Source of the DNA: Streptomyces avermitilis MA-4680 = NBRC 14893
GTDB lineage: Bacteria > Actinomycetota > Actinomycetes > Streptomycetales > Streptomycetaceae
Assembly (NCBI RefSeq): GCF_000009765.2
Contig: NC_003155.5
Coordinates: forward strand, 4,712,001 to 4,776,000
Direction: 5' to 3'
DNA length: 64,000 bases
The notes beneath the pieces were generated by a model. The model saw only the letters and a list, made by a program, of their open reading frames with translations. It made no database searches and had not been told where the DNA came from. Positions 33,600 through 41,712 of the stretch are shown here, in pieces. The translations under genes were made by a program, and so were the position numbers. The stretch's first letter is position 1. Every line of letters starts with the position of its first letter.

Positions 33600-35099
33600 G
33601 TGAACGACACCGCACACGCGCTCAGCACCTCCGGCACGCTCTGGGAACTCGTCGTCCGCCGCGCCGGCCTCACCCCCGACCGGACCGTCCTCCTCCAGGA
33701 CGACCGGTCCCTGAGCTTCGGCGAACTCCGCGACCGCGCCGAACGGGTGGCCGCCGGCCTGTACGACATGGGCGTACGCCCCGGCACGGTGGTCGCCTGG
33801 CAGCTGCCCACCCGCATCGAGACCGCGCTGCTGTCCTTCGCGCTGGCCCGGCTGGGCGCCGTCCAGTCGCCGGTCATCCCCTTCTACCGGGACCGCGAGG
33901 TCGGCTTCGCGCTGCGGGAGTCGAAGGCCGAGTTCTTCGCCGTGCCGGGCACCTGGCGGGGGTTCGACCACACGGCGATGGCACGGCGGCTGGGCGCGAA
34001 GGGGATCTTCGAGGCCTACGACGCCCTGCCCGACGGCGACCCCGCGCTGCTGCCCGCCCCGCCCGCCCAGGGCACCGACGTCCGCTGGATCTACTGGACC
34101 TCGGGGACGACCTCCGACCCCAAGGGCGTACTGCACACGGACCGTTCACTGATCGCGGGCGGATCCTGTCTCGCCCACGCCCTGCGCCTGACGGCGGACG
34201 ACGTGGGCTCGATGGCCTTCCCGTACGCGCACATCGCCGGGCCCGACTACACGGTGATGCTGCTGCTGTACGGCTTCCCCGCGGTGATGTTCGAGCAGTT
34301 CGCGCTGCCGGACGCGCTGGCGGGCTACCGGGGGCACGGGGTGACGGTGGCGGGCGGGTCGACGGCCTTCTACTCGATCTTCCTGGCCGAGCAGCGGCGA
34401 CAGCCGGACACGCCGGTCGTCCCGACGCTGCGGCTGCTGGCGGGTGGCGGGGCGCCCAAGCCGCCCGAGGTCTACCACCGTGTCGTACGCGAGATGGGCG
34501 TGCAGCTCACCCACGGATACGGCATGACCGAGGTGCCGATGATCACGATGGGCTCCCCGGACGACACGGCCGAGAACCTGGCGACGACGGAGGGACGGCC
34601 GCCGGAGGGCATGGAGATACGGATCGTGGACGGAGAGGTACGGCTGCGCGGGGAGGCGGTGTGCCAGGGCTATCTGGATCCGCGGCAGACGGCGGAGGCC
34701 TTCGACGAGGACGGGTTCCTGCGTACCGGCGACCTGGGCCATCTCACCGGCAGCGGGCATCTGGTGCTGACCGGCCGCCTCAAGGACGTCATCATCCGCA
34801 AGGGCGAGAACATCTCGGCGAAGGAGATCGAGGATCTGCTGCACCGGCATCCGGCCGTCGGGGACGTCGCCGTGATCGGTCTGCCGGACGCGGAGCGCGG
34901 GGAGCGGGTCTGCGCGGTGGTCGAACAGCCGCCGGGAGCGGGGGCGTTGACGCTGGACGCGATGACCTCGTATCTGCGGGCGGAAGGGCTGTCCGTCCAC
35001 AAGCTGCCGGAGCAGCTGGAGGTGGTGGACGCCCTTCCGCGCAACGAGACCCTGCGGAAGGTGCTCAAGTACCGGCTGAGGGAGCGCTATGCGCGGTGA
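33600..35099 (+). CDS. AMP-forming acyl-CoA synthetase
   Basis: The 499-residue product is an ANL-family ligase. WIYWTSGTTSDPKGVLHT is the P-loop motif, HGYGMTEVPM the A4/A5 region, GFLRTGDLGHL the Y/F-R-T-G-D motif, and GRLKDVIIRKGENIS the hinge. A C-terminal catalytic Lys lies in PRNETLRKVLKYRL. It activates a carboxylic acid to acyl-AMP and then acyl-CoA. It is divergent from the amidohydrolase-ACAD operon and is the right-hand end of the operator-bearing cluster. Confidence 0.9.
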   Translation: MNDTAHALSTSGTLWELVVRRAGLTPDRTVLLQDDRSLSFGELRDRAERVAAGLYDMGVRPGTVVAWQLPTRIETALLSFALARLGAVQSPVIPFYRDREVGFALRESKAEFFAVPGTWRGFDHTAMARRLGAKGIFEAYDALPDGDPALLPAPPAQGTDVRWIYWTSGTTSDPKGVLHTDRSLIAGGSCLAHALRLTADDVGSMAFPYAHIAGPDYTVMLLLYGFPAVMFEQFALPDALAGYRGHGVTVAGGSTAFYSIFLAEQRRQPDTPVVPTLRLLAGGGAPKPPEVYHRVVREMGVQLTHGYGMTEVPMITMGSPDDTAENLATTEGRPPEGMEIRIVDGEVRLRGEAVCQGYLDPRQTAEAFDEDGFLRTGDLGHLTGSGHLVLTGRLKDVIIRKGENISAKEIEDLLHRHPAVGDVAVIGLPDAERGERVCAVVEQPPGAGALTLDAMTSYLRAEGLSVHKLPEQLEVVDALPRNETLRKVLKYRLRERYAR

Positions 35100-35102
35100 G
35101 TC

Positions 35103-35615
35103 TCACTCCGGCACCGTGAAGTAGCGCGCGAACGCGGAGACGACCTCCGCCTCCCCGATCCGGCCGTCGGCGTCCGCGTCGAGGGTGCCGGCCGCCGCGG
35201 CCGCGATCTCCTCGGGAACGCCCAGCGCCTTGAGCACCCGTACGGCCTCGTCGACCGTGGCCGCGCCGTCCCCGTCGGTGTCCGCGACGGCGAGGGCCGC
35301 GTGCAGGAAGGGGCGGGCGATCTCCGCGAACCGCTCGGGGTTGTCGCGCAGCCGCTTGACCGCGCCGCCCACGAACTCCTCCCGGGTGATGCGCTGGTCA
35401 CCGTCCCGGTCCGCTATCCCCGCCATGCCCTGCCAGAAGGCCTCGGCGCCGATATACAGGGACTGACCCTTGTCCGACCGGGCCGGGGTACCGAACTCGG
35501 CGAGGACCGCCTTGGTCGCGGCGTTGAAGTCCTCACGGTCGATGTAGCCGTTGCCGTCCTGGTCGAAGCCGGCGAACCGGGCAGCGATCTTGCGCTCGTA
35601 CTCGGTGCTGACCAT
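35103..35615 (-). CDS. Four-EF-hand calcium-binding protein (calerythrin-like)
   Basis: The 170-residue product has four EF-hand loops: DQDGNGYIDREDF, DRDGDQRITREEF, DTDGDGAATVDEA and DADADGRIGEAEV. The first three keep good Ca-coordinating residues; the last has Ala at its third-but-one position but the acidic end residue is present. Proteins of this type are typical of Streptomyces and resemble calerythrin and sarcoplasmic Ca-binding proteins. They are thought to buffer or sense Ca. The ATG at 35615 gives MVSTEYERKIAARFAGFD; an upstream extension lacks a ribosome site. Confidence 0.92.
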   Translation of the reverse strand: MVSTEYERKIAARFAGFDQDGNGYIDREDFNAATKAVLAEFGTPARSDKGQSLYIGAEAFWQGMAGIADRDGDQRITREEFVGGAVKRLRDNPERFAEIARPFLHAALAVADTDGDGAATVDEAVRVLKALGVPEEIAAAAAGTLDADADGRIGEAEVVSAFARYFTVPE

Positions 35616-35796
35616 GGTGTTTTCGGACCGCCTTACTTCACATCTCAGCCGGTCTCTCCGCGGGACCGGGGGTTCGTCTGGCACGGAGCGTACGACGCCG
35701 GGGCCTTCGGGCGAGCGGGAAACCGGCGCTTGTACCCAGACTGCGGGAATTCCGGGACAACAGTGTGGCCGTGCACCCCTGGGCGTGTGAGGGGCA

Positions 35797-36177
35797 TCAC
35801 GCGGACAGGGGGCGGGCTTCCTCGTCCACGGCCGAGGCGAGGTCCGGGTGGACGTCGAAGAGACGGCGGACGCCCAGGGCGGCGAGAACGCGGTTGACGT
35901 GCGATCCGTCCTCGGCGCCCTGCGCGGGCAGGATGAGGCGCAGCCGGCCCTGGCAGGAGCGGATCAGACGGCGGGTCGCGATCAGTACGCCGACGCCGCT
36001 GGAGTCGCAGAACAGCACCTCGGAGAGATCGAGGACCAGACTGCGGTGGCCGTCCGCCACCGCGTCGTGCACCCGCTGGCGCATGACCGGCGAGGTCATC
36101 AGGTCCATCTCGCCCGCCACCTGGAGGACGGCCCAGTCACCTCGCTTGCCCTCGGTCACCTTGAACACCACCGCCAC
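35797..36177 (-). CDS. STAS-domain anti-sigma factor antagonist
   Basis: The 126-residue product has the SpoIIAA-like STAS fold. LVLDLSEVLFCDSSGVGVLI contains the phosphorylatable Ser in D-S-S-G. Such proteins bind and release anti-sigma kinases. It is divergent from the sigma factor gene at 36570 with a 392-base gap, so a link to that sigma factor or to one of the many RsbW-like kinases is plausible but not shown. Confidence 0.92.
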   Translation of the reverse strand: MAVVFKVTEGKRGDWAVLQVAGEMDLMTSPVMRQRVHDAVADGHRSLVLDLSEVLFCDSSGVGVLIATRRLIRSCQGRLRLILPAQGAEDGSHVNRVLAALGVRRLFDVHPDLASAVDEEARPLSA

Positions 36178-36569
36178 GCCCCTCCGCTCGCTCGCCCGCC
36201 GATCGAAAACGGAATCGATCCCTACGCTTCCTTCCAGCGCGGCTGCCCCACCACCGTTCCATGAAACACCGGTAATCGATCGAAAGCGTGTGGTAGTTAA
36301 GCCATTTCAATCACGTACGGTCTGATTCGATCGTGCCTGATCGGAGTGCGCCAGGGTAGACACGGCGCAGCACGGATCGTCCGCACGGGATCCCACGGAG
36401 CCGTCATGGAGCTGCCAAGGCCGAGCCCCTACCATCCGCGGCGCGTCAAGGGGCGCACATTGCCGCAAAGGGGCGTGCGCTGTCAGACGTGCGGACTACA
36501 TTCGAGGAAGCAGTGGACAGAGGCTGGAGCAGGCCGAACACCGGGCACGAGCGCATGTGAGGGGGCCGC
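36178..36569. other. Divergent promoter region between STAS gene and sigma factor gene
   Basis: No gene is seen. A patch of lower GC at about 36285-36335 (around GTAGTTAAGCCATTTCAATC) stands out and probably holds promoter elements. A specific sigma-factor box could not be assigned. Confidence 0.5.
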
Positions 36570-37151
36570 ATGGCGGCGAAGAACGCACCGCCCCGCTGGG
36601 ACCGCAAGATGCAGCAGCGGCTCGCACGCGGCGAGGCGGCGGCGCTCGGTGAACTGTATGACCGGTTCGCTTCGCTCGTGCACGGCCTCGCCCACCGGGT
36701 GCTCGGGGACGAGCGGGCCGCCGACCGCATCACCCGCGAGGTGTTCGCCCATGTCTGGGAGCACCCGGACGCATATGACCCCAAGCAGGGTCCGCTGCGC
36801 TCCTGGGTCGCCGGGCTGACGCACCGGCTGGCGGTGCAGCGGCTGCGCGCCACGGAGACGGCCGCGCTCGCCCGGGGCGGCCGGGGCACCACGGAGGACC
36901 TGGAGCGCAGGGTGCGGCGCGCCTCGGTGGCCGCCCGCGCGGACTACATCGTCACGTCCATGCCGACGCCGTTGCGGGCCGCGCTGGAGCGCGCGTACTT
37001 CCAGCGCCGTGACTACCGCCAGACCGCGGTCGACCTCGGCATCACGGAGGACGAGGCCCGCCGCCGCCTGCGCCTCGGCCTCCAACTCCTGTCCACGGCC
37101 AACGACCCCGGCACGTCCGGGCTACCGCCCGAGGACGGGAGGCCACGGTGA
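36570..37151 (+). CDS. ECF-like sigma-70 family factor
   Basis: The 193-residue product has region 2 at about residues 20-90 (ALGELYDRFASLVHGLAHRV, then GPLRSWVAGLTHRLAVQRLR) and region 4 at about 125-175 (PLRAALERAYFQRRDYRQTA, LGITEDEARRRLRLGL). Pattern and size fit an ECF or SigK-like factor. Its stop overlaps the next start (ATGA-type, 4 bases), so it is co-translated with a zinc-finger fusion protein that is the likely anti-sigma factor. Confidence 0.88.
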   Translation: MAAKNAPPRWDRKMQQRLARGEAAALGELYDRFASLVHGLAHRVLGDERAADRITREVFAHVWEHPDAYDPKQGPLRSWVAGLTHRLAVQRLRATETAALARGGRGTTEDLERRVRRASVAARADYIVTSMPTPLRAALERAYFQRRDYRQTAVDLGITEDEARRRLRLGLQLLSTANDPGTSGLPPEDGRPR

Positions 37152-38632
37152 GCGGGGCGGAGGGGTTCGAGGAAGCCGAAGGGTCCGAGGAAGCCGAGAG
37201 GCACGACGGGCAGGACGGAGCCGAAGAGGGCAACGGAACGGAGCGGCACGACGGACCCAAGGGGACCCCCGGGACCGAGGGGACTACCGGGACCGAGGGG
37301 ACTGCCGAGGCCAAGGGGGTCACTGGGACCGGCAGGGCCGAGGGCGCTGACGGAGCCGAGGGTGCCGACGGAGCCGACGGGCTCAAGGGCGTCGGGGGCG
37401 CCGGCGGCAGCGGCGGCAGCGGTGTCGGTGGTTCCGGGCGGCTGCCTCGCGTACCGCCACCGCGGGTGTCCGTCGAGGACAGCGGGCGGCCGTTGCCCGA
37501 CCTCGGGCCCCTGCCGCTCGTGCTCGAGCACCGGGTGCTGAAGTCGTTGCTCGGCGCGTGGGCGCTGACCGCCTGCTCGCCGGAGGAGACCGCGGCCGTC
37601 GAGGAGCACCTCGGCGACTGCGGCCCCTGCGCGGAGGAGGCGCTGCGGCTGCGCGACGCCGTCGGCCTGCTGCACCCCGCCGAGAGCCTCGACCTCGATC
37701 CCGCCCTGCGCACCCGCGTCCTGGAGGGCTGCCTCGACCGGCGTCCGCCGCGCATCCCGGTGCCGAAGTGGGCGGCCGCGTACGACGCGGAGACCGCGCG
37801 GCTCGACGCGCTGCTCCAGGACATCGGCGACGCCGAGTGGCACGCTCCGGTGCGGCTGCGCTGGTTCGACGGACAGCGGCCCGCGAGCCGGCGTACGACC
37901 GTGGCCGGAGTGATCGCCCACCTGCTGACCGTCGACGGACTGGTCGCCGTCGCCCTGGGCCTCGACGACCCCCTCGCCGGGACACCGGCGGGCAACGGCA
38001 CGCCCACGGCCCGCACCGAGGCGTACTGGCGGGCCGCCCACTTCCCGCCCACCCGTTCCGTACGCGGCCCATGGCGGGAGCAGAGCCACAGCCTCGTCCG
38101 CACGGTGTCGTTCGCGGGCGGCGGCTCCGGAAAACTGCCCGTGCCCTACGGCGGCTTCGAGCTGTCGCTGCGCGACTCCATGCTGGACCGGGCCTTCGAG
38201 TGCTGGGTGCACGCGGACGACATCGCGGACGCGGTGGACTACCCGTACGACCCGCCCGCCCCGCGCCATCTGCACACGATGATCGACCTGGCGGCCCGGG
38301 TGCTGCCCGTCTCCCTGGCCGAGCGCCGCCGGGCCGGGCTCGCGGCCCCGCCCCGCCGGACCCGCCACCTCGTCCCGGCGGGCGCGCCCGGCCGCAGTCT
38401 GCGCCTGGAGATCGAGGGTCTGGGCGGCGGCGAGTGGCTGATCCCGCTCGACTCTCCGGCCGCGACCGGCTCCGCCGCGCACGAGGTCGCTCATGTCGCG
38501 CTCGACGGGGTGGAGTTCTGCCGGCTCGCCGCGGGGCACGTGTCACCGGAGGAGGCGGCCGCCGGGCAGGACGGCGACCGGGAGGCGATCAGGGACGTAC
38601 TGCTCGCGGCGGCCTCGCTCAGCCGGATGTGA
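37148..38632 (+). CDS. Zinc-finger anti-sigma domain fused to a maleylpyruvate-isomerase-type (DinB-like) domain
   Basis: The 494-residue product has three parts. Residues 1-100 are Glu/Gly/Ala/Thr-rich low-complexity sequence with tandem G-T-E-G-T repeats. Residues 120-185 hold VEEHLGDCGPCAEEA, the H-x-x-x-C-x-x-C zinc motif of ZAS anti-sigma factors. Residues 210-490 resemble the mycothiol-dependent maleylpyruvate isomerase family (RRTTVAGVIAHLLTVDGLVA and FECWVHADDIADAV with the metal-binding His pattern). No membrane segment is seen, so it is probably a cytoplasmic anti-sigma factor, perhaps sensing thiol state or a metal. Confidence 0.82.
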   Translation: MSGAEGFEEAEGSEEAERHDGQDGAEEGNGTERHDGPKGTPGTEGTTGTEGTAEAKGVTGTGRAEGADGAEGADGADGLKGVGGAGGSGGSGVGGSGRLPRVPPPRVSVEDSGRPLPDLGPLPLVLEHRVLKSLLGAWALTACSPEETAAVEEHLGDCGPCAEEALRLRDAVGLLHPAESLDLDPALRTRVLEGCLDRRPPRIPVPKWAAAYDAETARLDALLQDIGDAEWHAPVRLRWFDGQRPASRRTTVAGVIAHLLTVDGLVAVALGLDDPLAGTPAGNGTPTARTEAYWRAAHFPPTRSVRGPWREQSHSLVRTVSFAGGGSGKLPVPYGGFELSLRDSMLDRAFECWVHADDIADAVDYPYDPPAPRHLHTMIDLAARVLPVSLAERRRAGLAAPPRRTRHLVPAGAPGRSLRLEIEGLGGGEWLIPLDSPAATGSAAHEVAHVALDGVEFCRLAAGHVSPEEAAAGQDGDREAIRDVLLAAASLSRM

Positions 38633-38650
38633 GCCCGGCCAAAAAAGCCC

Positions 38651-38740
38651 GGACGACGACGAACGGACCCGACGACGAACGGACCCGACGACGAACGGAC
38701 CCGAGGACGAACGGACCCGACGGCCCGACCGGTCCGGGCG
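38651..38740. repeat. Tandem repeats in the gap before purU
   Basis: GACGACGAACGGACCC is repeated about five times with a period of 15-16 bases, followed by two copies of a CCCGACCGGTCCGG unit. It fills the 126-base gap between convergent genes, and no gene is seen in it. Confidence 0.85.
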
Positions 38741-38758
38741 CCCGACCGGTCCGGAGGC

Positions 38759-39640
38759 CTACGCGAAGACGACCGTGCGGCGGCCGTTCAGCAGGATGCG
38801 GCGCTCCGCGTGCCACTTCACCGCACGCGCCAGCGCCTGGCACTCCACGTCACGCCCGATCGCGACCAGCTGGTCCGGCGTCACGTCGTGGCCCACCCGC
38901 TCGACCTCCTGCTCGATGATCGGGCCCTCGTCGAGGTCCGCGGTCACGTAGTGCGCGGTGGCACCGATGAGCTTCACACCGCGGGCGTGCGCCTGGTGGT
39001 ACGGCTTCGCACCCTTGAAGCTCGGCAGGAAGGAGTGGTGGATGTTGATGATCCGGCCGCTGAGCTGCTTGCACAGGTCGTCCGAGAGGACCTGCATATA
39101 GCGGGCGAGGACGACCAGCTCGATGTTCTCGCTGCGGACCAGCTCCAGCAGCTGCGCCTCGGCCTCCGCCTTGTTGTCCCTCGTCACCGGAATGTGGTGG
39201 AAGGGGATGTCGTACGACGCCACAAGCTCCGCGAAGTCCGTGTGATTGGACACCACGGCCGCGATCTCGACCGGCAGCGCGCCGGTCCGGGCGCGGAAGA
39301 GCAGGTCGTTCAGACAGTGGCCGAACTTGCTGACCATGAGGACGACCCGCATCCGGTCCTCGGCCCGGTGGATCTGCCAGTCCATGTGGAAGGCGTCGCC
39401 GATCGCCGTGAAGCTCGCGCGCAGCTTCTCCACCGTCACCGGCGCCTCCGCCGAGAAGTGGACCCGCATGAAGAACAGACCGGTGTCGTGGTCGCCGAAC
39501 TGCTGACTGTCCTCGATGTTGCAGCCGGTCATGAAGAGATAGCTCGACACGGCGTGCACGATTCCCTGCTTGTCCGGGCAGGAGAGGGTGAGGACATACT
39601 GCTCAGCGGGCGCGGCGGCGCGGACGGACTGCTCGTTCAT
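38759..39640 (-). CDS. purU: Formyltetrahydrofolate deformylase
   Basis: The 293-residue product has an N-terminal ACT domain (YVLTLSCPDKQGIVHAVSSY) and a C-terminal formyl-hydrolase domain. GRIINIHHSFLPSFKGAKPY gives the catalytic N-x-H-x-S-F-L-P motif, and TADLDEGPIIEQE contains the Asp of the active site. The enzyme hydrolyses 10-formyltetrahydrofolate to formate and tetrahydrofolate, supplying formate or balancing one-carbon pools. Length and domain order match PurU. The ATG at 39640 was chosen because it gives the usual short N-terminus before the ACT domain. Confidence 0.95.
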   Translation of the reverse strand: MNEQSVRAAAPAEQYVLTLSCPDKQGIVHAVSSYLFMTGCNIEDSQQFGDHDTGLFFMRVHFSAEAPVTVEKLRASFTAIGDAFHMDWQIHRAEDRMRVVLMVSKFGHCLNDLLFRARTGALPVEIAAVVSNHTDFAELVASYDIPFHHIPVTRDNKAEAEAQLLELVRSENIELVVLARYMQVLSDDLCKQLSGRIINIHHSFLPSFKGAKPYHQAHARGVKLIGATAHYVTADLDEGPIIEQEVERVGHDVTPDQLVAIGRDVECQALARAVKWHAERRILLNGRRTVVFA

Positions 39641-39771
39641 GCAGGACAGGGTCCCATATCCGGCGCCCGCGCCGGACGGTCGTCCCGCCACCCGGACGGC
39701 CGCCCGCACGAAGGGCTACGCAGTCGGCGACACGCAGTTCGGGTCACGCCGTCCGCGGCACGCGGTCCGGC

Positions 39772-40272
39772 TCACGCGGTCCGCGTCAGGATCCGCAGCA
39801 CCTCGAGCGTCCGCGGCGGCACGTCCGGGTCCTCCTCGTCGCTCACGGCCAACCGCACATGCGCGTCGCGGGCGGCCCGGACGGCCTCCGGCCACGCATG
39901 GTGGTCGAGGTAGGCGGAGACGGGCGCGTCCGGGCCGACCTGGTGCATGATGCGCAGCACGCGCAGCACGGCCGTGTCGACGAGCGCCGCCTCCTGCGAA
40001 TCCCGGAATATCGTGCCGACGTATTTCTCGGCCGACCAGTTGTCCAGCCAGGTGTCCTCGACCAGCCGGTACACGGCGTCGGTGACGTCCCCGTACCCGT
40101 CGACGCCCGCCAGCCAGACATCACGCTGGAACGCGGGGTCGGAAAGCATGTGCAGCGCGGAGCGCACATTGCTGCGCCAGCGCCACCACGGCATGTCGTT
40201 CAGTGGCATGCCGCCCATGGTGGAGGAGCGACGGCCGCGACGGGAAGAGTTCTCCGAACCTTGCACGGTCAC
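39772..40272 (-). CDS. Conserved hypothetical protein of 166 residues
   Basis: The frame has normal coding bias and contains PWWRWRSNVRSALHMLSDPA, WLDNWSAEKYVGTIFRD and YLDHHAWPEAVRAARDA. The protein is mainly helical and soluble. I do not recognise a domain, though proteins like it seem conserved in Streptomyces next to purU. GTG at 40272 was kept as start; an ATG at 40218 would shorten it by 18 residues. Confidence 0.7.
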   Translation of the reverse strand: MTVQGSENSSRRGRRSSTMGGMPLNDMPWWRWRSNVRSALHMLSDPAFQRDVWLAGVDGYGDVTDAVYRLVEDTWLDNWSAEKYVGTIFRDSQEAALVDTAVLRVLRIMHQVGPDAPVSAYLDHHAWPEAVRAARDAHVRLAVSDEEDPDVPPRTLEVLRILTRTA

Positions 40273-40389
40273 CGATCGTACGTTCCCTGCGAAAACCAGA
40301 TCATCAGCCCCCGTAATTCACCTCAGCGTCACCCCTCGTTGACCAATGGTCACACCTGCATTAGTGATGTGACGGAATCGTGCGTGTCC

Positions 40390-41676
40390 ATGACCGGCAG
40401 GCGACGCACCTCCTTTCTCCCTCGTCCCGTCAAGACCGCGGCGCTGTCCGCGGGGGCCCTGGCGGCGTGTGCGGCGCTCGCCGTCGGTTGCGGTGTCGTC
40501 CCCGGTGTCACGGGGGGCTCGGGGGACGACACCGTCACCGTCATGACCTGGGCACCGGAGAAGACCACGGCGACCAACGAGCCCGGCATGCCGGCGATGG
40601 CGAAGGCGTACGCACGCTGGGTCAACGCCGAGGGTGGCCTGAACGGCCGCAAGCTCAGGGTCCTGACCTGCAACGACCACAACGACACCGTGGATGCGGC
40701 GAAGTGCGCCCGGCGCGCCGTCAACGAGGGAGCCGTCGCGGTCGTCGGCTCCTACAGCCAGCACGCCAGCTCCTTCCTCTCCCCGCTGGAGTCGGCGGGC
40801 ATCCCGTACATCGGCGGCTACGGCGTCACCGACGACGAGTTCAAGAGCGTCCTGTCCTACCCGGTCAACGGCGGCCAGCCCGCGCTGCTGGCCGGCCTCG
40901 GCGAGGAACTGGGCAAGAGCTGCGGCCCCGTCGCCCTCATCCGCCCCGACACCTTCGCCGGCGACCAGCTCCCGGTGCTGTTCGGCTCCGGCCTGAAGGC
41001 GGGCGGCCACTCGGCCGCCGCCGATCTGCGGGCGGACGAGGACGCCAGCGAGTTCGCGGGACAGGCCCGGCAGGCGCTGCGGCGGGCGAGCGCCGACCCG
41101 CTGAACAAGGGCTGTGTGGTGCCCGCGCTCGACGAACGCACCAACACGTTCATGGACTCCTTCCGGCGTCAGCGCGACGACTACCCGACGGTGCGCACCG
41201 CGTCCGTGCTCGGCAGCGTCGACCAGTCGGTGATCGACGCGACGGGCGGCGCGTCGGGGCCGTACGAAGGGGCGTACGTCACCGGCTGGTACCCGGTCGC
41301 GAGCGACGCGCGCTGGGGGCCGATGAAGAAGGTGATCCGCGAGCACGCCTTCGGCGACAACCGGATCGACCCGGCGGACGCGGGCGTGCAGACGACCTGG
41401 ATCGCGTACACCGTGCTCAAGAAGGTCGTCGAGTCGCTCGACGGCGAGGTGAGCGCCCGTACCGTCCGGCGGGCCCTGGACGACGGCGTCAAGGTGGAGA
41501 CAGGCGGCCTCACACCGAGGCTCAGCTGGCGCTTCGAGGACATGACGGCGGTCGTCGACTTCCCCCGCGTGGTCAACGCCGACGTCACCTTCCAGGTCGT
41601 ACGCGAGGGCCGGCTGGTGGCGGCCCGGCGCGGCTTCGTCGATGTGTCGAAGGTCCTGGAGAGCAACGCGTACTGA
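40390..41676 (+). CDS. Branched-chain-amino-acid-type ABC substrate-binding lipoprotein
   Basis: The 428-residue product starts with a signal sequence (RPVKTAALSAGALAACAALA) and a probable lipobox A-V-G-C. The mature part is a type I periplasmic-binding fold: MTWAPEKTTATNEPGMPAMA, RWVNAEGGLNGRKLRVLTCN, and VAVVGSYSQHASSFLSPLES correspond to the Leu/Ile/Val-binding family. No permease or ATPase gene is adjacent, so it may act with a distant transporter or as a sensor. A start at 40384 (GTG) or 40369 (GTG) is also possible. Confidence 0.85.
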   Translation: MTGRRRTSFLPRPVKTAALSAGALAACAALAVGCGVVPGVTGGSGDDTVTVMTWAPEKTTATNEPGMPAMAKAYARWVNAEGGLNGRKLRVLTCNDHNDTVDAAKCARRAVNEGAVAVVGSYSQHASSFLSPLESAGIPYIGGYGVTDDEFKSVLSYPVNGGQPALLAGLGEELGKSCGPVALIRPDTFAGDQLPVLFGSGLKAGGHSAAADLRADEDASEFAGQARQALRRASADPLNKGCVVPALDERTNTFMDSFRRQRDDYPTVRTASVLGSVDQSVIDATGGASGPYEGAYVTGWYPVASDARWGPMKKVIREHAFGDNRIDPADAGVQTTWIAYTVLKKVVESLDGEVSARTVRRALDDGVKVETGGLTPRLSWRFEDMTAVVDFPRVVNADVTFQVVREGRLVAARRGFVDVSKVLESNAY

Positions 41677-41712
41677 GCCCCGGCGCCCGCAGACGCCGGC
41701 GCCCCGGGCTCA
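41674..41712. terminator. Hairpin between convergent genes
   Basis: TGAGCCC near 41674 pairs with GGGCTCA near 41706, enclosing further GC-rich complementary bases with a small bulge. It overlaps both stop codons and can serve both convergent genes. Confidence 0.55.
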
